DNA of 5,901 bases from positions 1 to 5,901 of the forward strand of contig JAWWBT010000137.1 in assembly GCA_033720815.1 (NCBI GenBank), given 5' to 3'. The first letter of the stretch is position 1; the number at the start of each line of letters is the position of its first letter. The position numbers and the translations under genes were made by a program. This DNA comes from JAWWBS01 sp033720815 (GTDB lineage: Bacteria > Pseudomonadota > Gammaproteobacteria > Natronospirales > JAJUFS01). Shown one piece after another: positions 1-5,901 of this stretch. Under the pieces are notes generated by a model, which saw only the letters and a list, made by a program, of their open reading frames with translations, was not told the DNA's origin and did not search any database.

Positions 1-63
1 GCGGATTTCTTGTGCGAGCCAGGCCGGCCGCGACCGGTGTATGTTGAATTATTCGCCAACTGA
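1..63 (+). CDS. Possible 3' end of a converging gene (very short, uncertain)
   Basis: Plus-strand frame 1 is open from the window edge to a TGA at 61-63 and reads ADFLCEPGRPRPVYVELFAN, which looks like an ordinary protein C-terminus. A gene ending here would converge on the minus-strand operon, with the AT-rich spacer at 64-143 between them. Twenty codons are too few to exclude chance, and another plus frame and a minus frame are also open here. No function can be proposed. Confidence 0.2.
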   Translation, partial: ADFLCEPGRPRPVYVELFAN

Positions 64-80
64 CGCGGCCATGCAATCTT

Positions 81-128
81 CAAAAGAGAAAAAATGTAAA
101 ATATCAACGAGCTTAGGCTGGGCTGCTC
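81..128 (-). terminator. AT-rich segment after the operon, possible weak terminator
   Basis: After the last stop codon the minus strand has a short inverted repeat, GAGC (125-128) with GCTC (109-112) and a 12-base loop. A T-rich stretch follows (about 107-81, including a run of six T). The composition change from the GC-rich coding sequence is sharp and fits the end of a transcription unit. The stem is only four base pairs, so an intrinsic terminator is a weak call. An AT-rich spacer without terminator activity is equally possible. Confidence 0.22.
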
Positions 129-143
129 ACGTGGTTTCAGGGA

Positions 144-752
144 TTACCCCCTCCCCGCGAGCATCAGGTTCAATAGCACGAACAGGCTACCTACCAGGAC
201 AACGGCCCCGAACAGCCTGGGATGATTCATCGCGAACCTGCCCAGCGGGTCATGTTCACTGTCCAGTGCCTTTGTGGCGCGCCGCGTCGAAACCCAGCGG
301 TTGGCGACCACCTCCACACCTTTCAGGGCGCTCGGCCTTACTGCCATTACGATGCCGAATACGAGAGCCAGCACGTTCATGACGACGAGAAATCCGCCGA
401 TGCCGGCGCTCCAGGCCGCCAGCAGTTCCCCGCCAGCCTGTCGCCCGAGCCATTCCGCTATGCGGCTGCCTTCACCCGCCACGAGATACATCCAGAGAAA
501 CAGCCCTGCCAGGAGCGCAACAAGGATCCCTACGGAGCGATGATGCTTGTAGAAGAAACGTTCCGTCTGGCGCGGGATCTCTACAGGCTTGAGCGCCTTG
601 CGCAGGCTGAATTTCTGGTCCGCTTCGTGCTCCATTGAGGTTGCCACGCGTGGTGCGAACAGGAACACCGCACCGGTCAACAGGCAAAGGAGCATCAGCA
701 GTATGCCCGCAATCACCAATGCCTCGGATAACAATTCAATTACTACTGTCAT
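144..752 (-). CDS. Hypothetical four-helix membrane protein with an internal two-fold repeat
   Basis: I do not recognise this 202-residue protein. Four hydrophobic segments are visible (about 9-33, 74-93, 115-138, 180-198), so it should be an inner-membrane protein. Its two halves resemble each other: each has a hydrophobic helix ending in a Gly...Pro turn (GAVFLFAP 27-34; GIVMAVRP 133-140). A basic/acidic loop of similar length follows, then a motif R-F-x3-H-x-R-x2-G (RFFYKHHRSVG 65-75; RFAMNHPRLFG 172-182), then a second helix ending in AG. The two motif-plus-helix segments (65-93 and 172-200) align over 29 residues without a gap. The ATG at 752 has GGGGGA eight bases upstream and overlaps the pseudopilin gene by 17 bases. 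An in-frame TTG at 788 would add 12 residues and lies deeper in that gene. As the last gene of an MSHA operon it may serve pilus assembly or membrane anchoring, or may simply be a co-transcribed neighbour. Nothing in the sequence shows a catalytic function. Confidence 0.82.
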   Translation of the reverse strand: MTVVIELLSEALVIAGILLMLLCLLTGAVFLFAPRVATSMEHEADQKFSLRKALKPVEIPRQTERFFYKHHRSVGILVALLAGLFLWMYLVAGEGSRIAEWLGRQAGGELLAAWSAGIGGFLVVMNVLALVFGIVMAVRPSALKGVEVVANRWVSTRRATKALDSEHDPLGRFAMNHPRLFGAVVLVGSLFVLLNLMLAGRG

Positions 753-1284
753 CGTCCATTTCCCCCGTTGCCGATTGGCTTGTTGCAATCACATCCTGAG
801 GCAGGTCCCAGCGCACCGGGTCCAGCGCCACCAGCGCGAGATTCATCGGTTGCCGCGCTTCATTCTCTTCGAAAACGACCTTGTAGCGCAGCCACTCGCC
901 TTCATGAGCTGCTTCCACGTACTCTGGATAGCGTAGACGATAGGCAAGAATGTTGCTGTGCGAAATCCATGACCACGTGCCGGGCTGGAGCCCTTCCAGC
1001 GTTTCGGCAGCGCTTGCCGTGGGTGGGACGGCTAGCCAGTCCAGCGGGTTTTCTCTCGTCAGGGACTTGAGACCGCGCGATCCCTGCTGGACAACCCGCT
1101 GGCTGGCCTGCATGCCAAGCGCACTTCGAAGCGCCCCTTCGGTGTGAAGTACCTGGGCGCGCTCGGCGGCACCGCGCAGGGGCAGCAGGTTTTCCATGGC
1201 TACCGCAAAAAGGAACACCACAAGGGAAATGACAACGATCAGTTCCCATAGCGTGAAGCCGCGTTGACCGTCCCGGATTGCCAT
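736..1284 (-). CDS. Prepilin-like protein (MSHA minor pseudopilin, type IV cleavage/methylation N-terminus)
   Basis: This encodes 182 residues with a textbook class III (prepilin peptidase) signal: a nine-residue basic leader ending RG, cleavage before F10, mature start FTLWELIVVI, the conserved Glu at mature position 5, and a hydrophobic helix to about residue 30. It is longer than the leader-plus-helix minimum, and the C-terminal domain (about 40-182) is soluble. There are no cysteines, so the disulfide-closed loop of many major pilins cannot form. The mid-region has ENPLDW (78-83), PGTWSW (101-106) and LAYRLRY (113-119), a pattern I associate with minor pseudopilins beside pilus platform genes. 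It sits where mshF lies in Vibrio, directly after mshG, but I cannot claim orthology with MshF or MshB from sequence alone. The ATG is two bases after the mshG stop, with no visible Shine-Dalgarno sequence, so translation probably depends on coupling. The strongly acidic C-terminus (MDDDSSN) overlaps the next gene by 17 bases. Confidence 0.88.
   Translation of the reverse strand: MAIRDGQRGFTLWELIVVISLVVFLFAVAMENLLPLRGAAERAQVLHTEGALRSALGMQASQRVVQQGSRGLKSLTRENPLDWLAVPPTASAAETLEGLQPGTWSWISHSNILAYRLRYPEYVEAAHEGEWLRYKVVFEENEARQPMNLALVALDPVRWDLPQDVIATSQSATGEMDDDSSN
761..766 (-). promoter_or_regulatory. Ribosome binding site of the four-helix membrane-protein gene
   Basis: The minus strand reads GGGGGA eight bases before the ATG at 752. 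It lies within the 3' end of the pseudopilin gene and supports ATG 752 over the upstream TTG at 788. Confidence 0.5.
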
Positions 1285-1286
1285 CG

Positions 1287-2510
1287 TTAACGGCGAGCAA
1301 TCTGGACAAGGTCCCACATCGGCAGGAATACGCCGAGCGCAAGAATCAGCACCATCACGCCGATCATGATCGTGATCACCGGTTCGATGAGGTTGGCGAG
1401 GTTCTTGACGTCATATTCGACTTCGCGTTCGTAGAAATCGGCCGCTTCGTCGAGCATGTCATCCAGTGCGCCGGTTTCTTCACCGACGCTCATCATTTGC
1501 AAGACCAGCGGCGTGAACACGCCAGTTGCAGCTGCCGTACGACTTACCGATTCACCGCGTTCAACGCCGTTGCGCATATCGACTATACGTTCGGCGATGA
1601 AGGCATTGTCGACGGCGCGTGAGCAAAGCGTCATGGCCTGGATCAACGGCACACCAGAGCGGTAAGCCATGGCAAACGCGCGACTGAAACGGGCAAGCGT
1701 TGCGCGGATGATGATCTGCCCTATGACGGGAAATTTCAGTTTCGCCCTGTCCCAACGATATCGCCCTTCCGGCGTTCGCTTCCAGAAAATGAAACCCACA
1801 ATGGCCGCCAGCATCGAAACCAGTAGCGCTGGCCACCAGGCCTGCATGAAATTGGCAACGCCGAGGATGATTCGCGTGTAGATCGGCAATTCGATATCGA
1901 AGCGCGTGAAGATTTCTGCGAACTTGGGAATCACCCACGTTGTGACGATGAAGATCGCCGCGGTAATTGCTGCAATGACAATGGTGGGATACCGAAGCGC
2001 GGACTTGACCTGCTTGCGCGTTTCCTTTTCCAGGTTCAGGTACTGGTATAGGCGATTGAAGCTTTCTTCCAGGCGTCCGGTTTCTTCACCGACGCGCACG
2101 ATCGATATGTATAGCGCGTTGAATATTCTCGGATGGCGCGCGAGGCCGACAGACAATTCGCGGCCAGCTTCGAGCGTATCGACAATATCTTCCAGCGCCT
2201 CTCGCAGGCGCTCGTTGCGCGTGGATTCCATCAGCCCCTGGAGGCCACGAATGATCGGTACACCGGAACGCGTCAGCGAATACATCTGTCGCGTAAAGAG
2301 CACCAGCTCGTCGAGCGAGGGATAGCCCGTTGCAAACAGCTTGACCAGGGAATGTTCCGCGGTACGTCGCTGCGGCGCTTCCTTGATATCGATCGGGGTA
2401 ACGCCGGTATTGAACAGCTGGTTGGCGACCGAATCCAGGGACTCGCCTTCAACCTGGCCGCTGACCAGGTCACCCTGTGCCGTGCGTCCGCGGTATTCGA
2501 ACTGAGCCAT
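1287..2510 (-). CDS. mshG: MSHA pilus inner-membrane platform protein MshG (PilC/GspF family)
   Basis: This encodes 407 residues, the usual length for PilC/GspF platform proteins. It has the typical N-terminus (MAQFEYRGRTAQGDLVSGQV) and two type II secretion F domains, about 69-193 and 272-396. Each contains the paired family signature: SGVPII (82-87) with VGEETGRLEES (140-150), and SGVPLI (285-290) with VGEETGALDDM (342-352). Three hydrophobic segments are visible: about 173-192, 222-243 and 374-396. The protein should sit in the inner membrane and turn MshE ATPase motion into pilin extraction and assembly. The start is ATG at 2510, which shares one base with the mshE TGA and has GGTGA six bases upstream. 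A TTG three bases earlier (2513) is also possible and would add one residue. The stop is two bases before the pseudopilin ATG. PilC of another type IV pilus is the structural alternative; the gene neighbours favour MshG. Confidence 0.95.
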   Translation of the reverse strand: MAQFEYRGRTAQGDLVSGQVEGESLDSVANQLFNTGVTPIDIKEAPQRRTAEHSLVKLFATGYPSLDELVLFTRQMYSLTRSGVPIIRGLQGLMESTRNERLREALEDIVDTLEAGRELSVGLARHPRIFNALYISIVRVGEETGRLEESFNRLYQYLNLEKETRKQVKSALRYPTIVIAAITAAIFIVTTWVIPKFAEIFTRFDIELPIYTRIILGVANFMQAWWPALLVSMLAAIVGFIFWKRTPEGRYRWDRAKLKFPVIGQIIIRATLARFSRAFAMAYRSGVPLIQAMTLCSRAVDNAFIAERIVDMRNGVERGESVSRTAAATGVFTPLVLQMMSVGEETGALDDMLDEAADFYEREVEYDVKNLANLIEPVITIMIGVMVLILALGVFLPMWDLVQIARR

Positions 2511-4279
2511 CAATACTCACCCTTTTGCGCGGCGAGCGGATCGTCAAGCAGGTCCGAATCCATGAATTCGTCCAGCGAACCGGCGAGTCGCTTGACCTCG
2601 TGGAGTGACGTCACGCCCTGCAACGCGTACTCGGAAGCCATCTGCACCAGTGACTTGAAGTCACCATGCGCGTGCTGTTCCAGTGCACGGTTGTCTGCGC
2701 GCCGAATGGCGGAAGCCATTTCGCGGTTGACCTCGAGCAATTCGTAGACACCGATGCGGCCCCGGTAACCCGTGTTGCTGCAATAGGTGCAGCCGCTACC
2801 GACCTGGCCTTTCGCATCTCCCGGAATCTCGTAGCCAAGTACCCCGGAAAGGAATTCGCGGTCGCGGAACGAAAATTCGACCGGTTCGGCGCAGCTTTCG
2901 CATACCCGACGGACCAGGCGCTGCGCCACGACGGCATCCAGTGCGGCCGCGACCATGTATCCCTCGACTCCCATGTCCAGCAGCCGTGCAATGGTCGAAA
3001 CCGCATCGCTGGTATGCAAGGTCGACATCACGAAGTGCCCGGTAATCGCGGCACGCATCGCGATCTCTGCCGTCTCCTGGTCACGGATTTCGCCGACAAG
3101 AATTACGTCAGGGTCCTGGCGTAACGTGGTCCGCAGCACGCGTGCGAAATCCAGGCCGATGCGCGTGTTGACCTGTACCTGGCTGATGCGTGGCAGCCGG
3201 TATTCCACCGGGTCTTCGACGGTGATGATCTTCGTTTGCTCGGTGTTGATTCGATTCAGCGCGGAATACAGCGTGGTCGTTTTGCCGGAACCGGTCGGGC
3301 CGGTTACGAGCACCATGCCAGAAGGCTTGCGGATGATGCGGGTGAAGGCACGCATCATCTCCGGCTGCATGCCGAGCTCTTCCAGCTGCAGCAGGCCTGC
3401 GGACTGGTCGAGAAGTCGCATGACGACGGCCTCGCCATGCTGCGTTGGCATCGTTGAGAGTCGCACGTCGAGCGTCTTGTTCTTCACGCGAATAGAGAAG
3501 CGACCATCCTGCGGCAGGCGCTTTTCGGCGATGTCCAGCCCGGATATCAGTTTCAGTCGCGTGACGAGCGGGCCGGCAATCTTGCGGTTGTCGATGATCT
3601 GTTCCTGCAGTTCGCCGTCAACACGCTGGCGAATGCGCAGGATGCCTTCGTCGGGCTCGATGTGAATATCCGAGGCGGCAACCTGGACAGCATCTTCGAA
3701 CAGCGAGCGCAGAAGCTTGATGACAGGTGCATCAGCCTGTTCGTCATCGGCGGAGAGCTGGTCGAGGACAATGTCGCCTTCACCAATTTCCTCGCCGAGT
3801 TCTTCCGCGAGCGTGGTGATTTCCTGCGTACGACGATAGACCATATCGATGGCCAGCAGCAGGTCGGCTTCGCGCACCAGCGCAACGCGTACCTGCTTGC
3901 CAAGCAGGCGTGCAAGTTCGTCGAAGGCGAAAATATCGGTGGGATCGGCCATGCCGATCAGGAAGCTTCCGGAATTCTCTTCGAGCACGATGGCGCGGTA
4001 ACGCCGCGCATGCGTTTCCGGAAGCCGCTTGACGACCTCCGGCTTGAAGTTGAAGTGCTTCAGGTCGATGAAGCGGATATCCAGCTGCTTGGAAAGTAGC
4101 TCGAGAATCTGGTCTTCACGCGCAAAACCGAGATCCACGATGACGCGACCCAGCTTGCGGCCTGACTGCTTCTGTTCCGCCAGCGCTTCCTGCAACTGGT
4201 TCTCGGAGATCACCTTGTGCTGGACCAGCAGGTCACCGATGCGGATCTTCTGCCGGCGCATGGTATCCGGGCTGGCCAT
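2510..4279 (-). CDS. mshE: MSHA pilus assembly ATPase MshE (PilB/GspE family, MshEN c-di-GMP-binding domain)
   Basis: This encodes 589 residues, full length for a MshE/PilB/GspE extension ATPase. It hydrolyses ATP in the cytoplasm and powers addition of pilin subunits through the MshG platform. Domains in order: an MshEN domain with two tandem 24-residue c-di-GMP motifs at 13-36 (RIGDLLV... ending Q36) and 42-65 (KLGRVIV... ending Q65), separated by the five residues KQSGR; an acidic linker (about 158-182); the N2 segment from about 185 (AASDIHIEPDEG at 201-212); and the secretion ATPase core. The core shows Walker A GPTGSGKT (327-334), Asp box ITVEDPVEY (352-360), Walker B DPDVILVGEIRD (389-400) and His box TGHFVMSTLHTSD (413-425). 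The tetracysteine zinc site is present (C460, C463, C497, C500). All catalytic motifs look intact. One motif position differs from the published consensus: K22 where Gly is expected. The ATG shares its A with the mshN TAA, and AGGAGG sits seven bases upstream. M7 is a possible alternative start with a poorer context. Confidence 0.96.
   Translation of the reverse strand: MASPDTMRRQKIRIGDLLVQHKVISENQLQEALAEQKQSGRKLGRVIVDLGFAREDQILELLSKQLDIRFIDLKHFNFKPEVVKRLPETHARRYRAIVLEENSGSFLIGMADPTDIFAFDELARLLGKQVRVALVREADLLLAIDMVYRRTQEITTLAEELGEEIGEGDIVLDQLSADDEQADAPVIKLLRSLFEDAVQVAASDIHIEPDEGILRIRQRVDGELQEQIIDNRKIAGPLVTRLKLISGLDIAEKRLPQDGRFSIRVKNKTLDVRLSTMPTQHGEAVVMRLLDQSAGLLQLEELGMQPEMMRAFTRIIRKPSGMVLVTGPTGSGKTTTLYSALNRINTEQTKIITVEDPVEYRLPRISQVQVNTRIGLDFARVLRTTLRQDPDVILVGEIRDQETAEIAMRAAITGHFVMSTLHTSDAVSTIARLLDMGVEGYMVAAALDAVVAQRLVRRVCESCAEPVEFSFRDREFLSGVLGYEIPGDAKGQVGSGCTYCSNTGYRGRIGVYELLEVNREMASAIRRADNRALEQHAHGDFKSLVQMASEYALQGVTSLHEVKRLAGSLDEFMDSDLLDDPLAAQKGEY
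2517..2521 (-). promoter_or_regulatory. Ribosome binding site of mshG
   Basis: The minus strand reads GGTGA, within AAGGGTGAG. It is complementary to the 3' part of the 16S anti-Shine-Dalgarno sequence and lies six bases before the ATG at 2510. It sits inside the last codons of mshE and supports the ATG over the TTG three bases upstream. Confidence 0.5.
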
Positions 4280-5406
4280 TACTCGTCCTCCTCGGGGCTC
4301 AGGGCTTGCACCTGCGCCTTCACGTAATCTTCGACGGCCGCTGCCATGCCGCCTGCAGCAAGTGCTGCCTGATAACTCGACAGGGCAGCAGCGGGTTCAC
4401 CGGTCTGCTGTTGCGTAATGCCGAGCCCTGCAAGCCAGGCACCGTTCTGCGGATTGACGGCAACGAGCGATTCATAGATCGGTCTTGCGGCAGCGTAATC
4501 ACCCTGTTGCTGCAGCAAGGCACCCCACAATGCATGGTATTCCGGATCTGCCGCAACGCTCGGAGGTGCAACCGCCAGCAGCGAAATGGCCATCGGCACC
4601 TGCCCGCGAGCTGCGTAATTGCGCGCGAGCTGTTCCGCGAAGCGATGGGGTTCGCGGCCATCAGTAATGCCCGTTTCCAGTACGCCTTCTGCTTCGGCAA
4701 CGCGACCCTGCCGGCGCAGCGCCTGGTAAAGGCTCATTCGGGCTTCGTCTTCGGCGGGCAGTATGGCGAGGCCTGCCATGAATTCATCGGTTGCGCGCGA
4801 ATAATCGCGCCGCGACATTGCGGCAAACCCACGTTGCAGGCTGGCTTCGGCCTGTTCGCGCGGACTGAGACGCGAAGGCGCAATTACCATGCTGCCTTCT
4901 TCGACAGTTGTCTCGGTCGAGGCCGGCTCTTCACGCGCAGCAGGCTTGCTGGTCGCCGGTGGCTCCGAAACCGTCGCAGCAGGTCGGGTTTCACCACGAC
5001 CTTCGGCGGAGGCCACGGATGGTGATTCCACAGGTGCCGGAACCGGGTCAGGTTCCTGGATGACCTCCTGCTTCGGTGGATCCGCGGGCTTCTCTACAAG
5101 TGCGCTCGCGTCGGTGCGCGTGATCGATGTGTCCTGCGCGGCCTTGTCGTTGCCGGCGCTGGGGGATTGGGTTTCCGCTACCGGCTCGCTCGGCAGCGAA
5201 CGGGCCACATCCACGGCCGGGAGTGCGGATTGATTCTGGAGCTGCCAGAACATCACCGCGAGAACCAGCACGATTACACCCAGCACGGCCGTGATGGCCC
5301 AGGGCAACATGGAGCTGCCACCTCGTCGTAGTAATTCCGGTCGCGACTGGCCACCGTCGGCCTTGCGCGACTCGAGATCCTTCAGCATCTGGTTGATCAG
5401 GCTCAC
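4279..5406 (-). CDS. mshN: MSHA biogenesis protein MshN, membrane-anchored TPR protein
   Basis: This encodes 375 residues from a GTG start. The GTG was chosen because it gives the N-terminus VSLINQMLKDLE, typical of MshN. It also overlaps the mshM stop as GTGA and has GGAGG nine bases upstream. An ATG at 5424 in the same frame would add only six residues and lies deeper in mshM. Layout: a short cytoplasmic head (1-33), one transmembrane helix (about 34-54), a long Pro/Ala/Glu/Ser-rich linker (about 58-178), then about five tetratricopeptide-like helical repeats (about 183-355). Clear units include REQAEASLQRGFAAMSRRDY (183-202) and HALWGALLQQQGDYAAARPI (291-310). The predicted topology is type II: the TPR domain would sit in the periplasm, with the linker as a spacer. 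In the family MshN is needed for MSHA pilus assembly and is thought to act as an envelope scaffold; that role is inference here. The last codons, encoding EEDE, also carry the mshE ribosome binding site. Confidence 0.9.
   Translation of the reverse strand: MSLINQMLKDLESRKADGGQSRPELLRRGGSSMLPWAITAVLGVIVLVLAVMFWQLQNQSALPAVDVARSLPSEPVAETQSPSAGNDKAAQDTSITRTDASALVEKPADPPKQEVIQEPDPVPAPVESPSVASAEGRGETRPAATVSEPPATSKPAAREEPASTETTVEEGSMVIAPSRLSPREQAEASLQRGFAAMSRRDYSRATDEFMAGLAILPAEDEARMSLYQALRRQGRVAEAEGVLETGITDGREPHRFAEQLARNYAARGQVPMAISLLAVAPPSVAADPEYHALWGALLQQQGDYAAARPIYESLVAVNPQNGAWLAGLGITQQQTGEPAAALSSYQAALAAGGMAAAVEDYVKAQVQALSPEEDE
4287..4292 (-). promoter_or_regulatory. Ribosome binding site of mshE
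   Basis: The minus strand carries a perfect AGGAGG seven bases before the mshE ATG at 4279. It lies within the Glu-Glu-Asp-Glu codons that end mshN, so the acidic MshN tail and the mshE ribosome binding site share the same bases. It is the strongest Shine-Dalgarno sequence in the window. Confidence 0.8.
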
Positions 5407-5901
5407 GGTAGCCAGCCTCCCCATGTCCCCTTCGTCAGCCACAGCGTCAGTGCGGCAATTCCGCTCAGCGTGCCTGCCAGCAGCAGTGGCCACCATGCGC
5501 GTTGCTGGAACGCACCTTCCGTATCGTTTATCGCCATCCTGGCGTGGGTCGCATCCACATGCCGCTCACCGCGACCGAAAGCGGCGAGCAGGCACTTGTG
5601 GGAAAGAATATTGACCAGCCGTGGCGTGCCGCGACTGGCCTTGTATATCTGCCTGATGGCCTGCGGCTCGAACATCGGGCGGCCCCGGTACCCGGCAACC
5701 TGTAGGCGGTAGGAAATGTAAGTGGAAACCGCATCTTCGGACAGGGGCTGCAGCTTGTAAGAAAAGGTGATGCGCTGCTTCAGCTGGCGCACGCCCTTTT
5801 CATTCAGTCTCTGGTCGAGTTCCGGCTGGCCGAAAAGCACGACCTGCAGCAGCTTGCGCTTTTCCGTTTCGAGGTTGGTCAGCAACCGAACCGCTTCCAG
5901 C
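5403..5901 (-). CDS. mshM: MSHA biogenesis protein MshM, AAA+/ExeA-like ATPase (C-terminal part; start lies beyond the window)
   Basis: The visible 165 residues are the C-terminal part of an ExeA/GspA-type AAA+ ATPase. The frame stays open to the window edge, reading LEAVRLL upstream of the first possible internal start, so the gene is cut by the window rather than truncated in nature. Visible motifs, numbered from the first complete codon: a sensor-1-like strand VVLFGQPELD (about 20-29), the arginine-rich QLKQRITF helix (39-46) typical of the family, and a sensor-2-like segment RGTPRLVN (90-97). A single hydrophobic helix (about 136-155, WWPLLLAGTL onward) follows, with a very short tail. 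This fits an inner-membrane-anchored cytoplasmic ATPase whose Walker A and B motifs are outside the window. The stop codon overlaps the start of mshN by 4 bases (GTGA). MshM is an accessory factor of MSHA pilus assembly; its exact role is not settled. The name rests on the family signature together with the mshN-mshE-mshG neighbours. Without them, ExeA/GspA would be the alternative. Confidence 0.88.
   Translation of the reverse strand, partial: LEAVRLLTNLETEKRKLLQVVLFGQPELDQRLNEKGVRQLKQRITFSYKLQPLSEDAVSTYISYRLQVAGYRGRPMFEPQAIRQIYKASRGTPRLVNILSHKCLLAAFGRGERHVDATHARMAINDTEGAFQQRAWWPLLLAGTLSGIAALTLWLTKGTWGGWLP
5416..5420 (-). promoter_or_regulatory. Ribosome binding site of mshN
   Basis: The minus strand reads GGAGG here, with nine bases between it and the GTG at 5406-5404. 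It lies inside the end of mshM. It decides the mshN start: GTG at the mshM stop rather than the ATG at 5424, which lies upstream of this site. Confidence 0.65.

Noticed and set aside
22..29. GGCCGGCC palindrome near the left edge
   Set aside because: An eight-base GC palindrome is expected by chance in GC-rich DNA. No flanking symmetry or T-run makes it a terminator or operator.
1..84. Minus-strand frame open from a TTG at about 84 to the left edge (KIAWPRQLANNSTYTGRGRP)
   Set aside because: There is no ATG or GTG start, no Shine-Dalgarno sequence, and only about 27 codons are visible. It is not better supported than the competing plus-strand frame.
41..382. Plus-strand open frame of 113 codons spanning the AT-rich spacer into the membrane-protein gene
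   Set aside because: Most of it is antisense to the well-supported four-helix protein, and its composition (Arg, Pro, Ser) is that of a shadow frame.
1456..2089. Repeated VGEETG coding segments within mshG, considered as a DNA repeat
   Set aside because: They are the equivalent positions of the two homologous secretion F domains found in all PilC/GspF proteins, not a recent DNA repeat.
2955..3665. Plus-strand open frame of 236 codons opposite mshE
   Set aside because: It lies wholly antisense to the conserved ATPase core. The translation is Ser/Arg-rich with no recognisable domain, as expected for a shadow of a GC-rich gene.
4306..5025. Plus-strand open frame of 239 codons opposite mshN
   Set aside because: It is antisense to the TPR region and linker of mshN. 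The product is rich in Arg, Cys and Gly with no domain pattern, and no ribosome binding site was seen.
1..5901. Search by eye for CRISPR arrays, insertion sequences, tRNA genes and riboswitches
   Set aside because: No regularly spaced repeats, transposase-like reading frames, terminal inverted repeats or tRNA-like folds were seen, and almost all the sequence is covered by the six coding regions.

Overview
The window is a compact block of MSHA-type (mannose-sensitive haemagglutinin) type IV pilus biogenesis genes, all read from the minus strand. In transcription order, from the right edge leftwards, they are: the C-terminal part of mshM (AAA+/ExeA-like ATPase, cut by the window edge), mshN (membrane-anchored TPR protein), mshE (assembly ATPase with an N-terminal c-di-GMP-binding MshEN domain), mshG (PilC/GspF-like platform protein), a prepilin-like minor pseudopilin, and a four-helix membrane protein of unknown function. 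The order mshM-mshN-mshE-mshG followed by a small pilus protein matches the MSHA locus of Vibrio and Shewanella. The moderately high GC coding sequence suggests a gammaproteobacterium or a relative that is not Vibrio-like in composition. No finer placement can be supported from this window.

The layout is very tight. Every junction between neighbours is an overlap of 1, 4 or 17 bases or a gap of 2 bases, so the six genes look like one operon with translational coupling. Clear Shine-Dalgarno sequences inside the upstream gene precede mshN, mshE, mshG and the last membrane-protein gene. The pseudopilin gene has no visible one and probably depends on ribosomes that have just finished mshG. No internal promoter was recognised; the operon promoter must lie to the right of the window.

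How the parts would work together (family knowledge): MshE hydrolyses ATP in the cytoplasm and drives pilin polymerisation through the inner-membrane platform MshG. MshE is gated by c-di-GMP, linking pilus extension to the surface-attachment signal. MshM and MshN are accessory inner-membrane proteins that link the machine to the cell envelope. The pseudopilin would be cut by the prepilin peptidase and join the pilus tip or base.

Left of the operon (positions 1-143) there is about 80 bp of AT-rich, apparently non-coding sequence, and possibly the last codons of a converging plus-strand gene ending at position 63. The least explained item is the 202-residue membrane protein at the operon end, which carries an internal two-fold sequence repeat. 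I saw no mobile element, CRISPR array, tRNA or rRNA.
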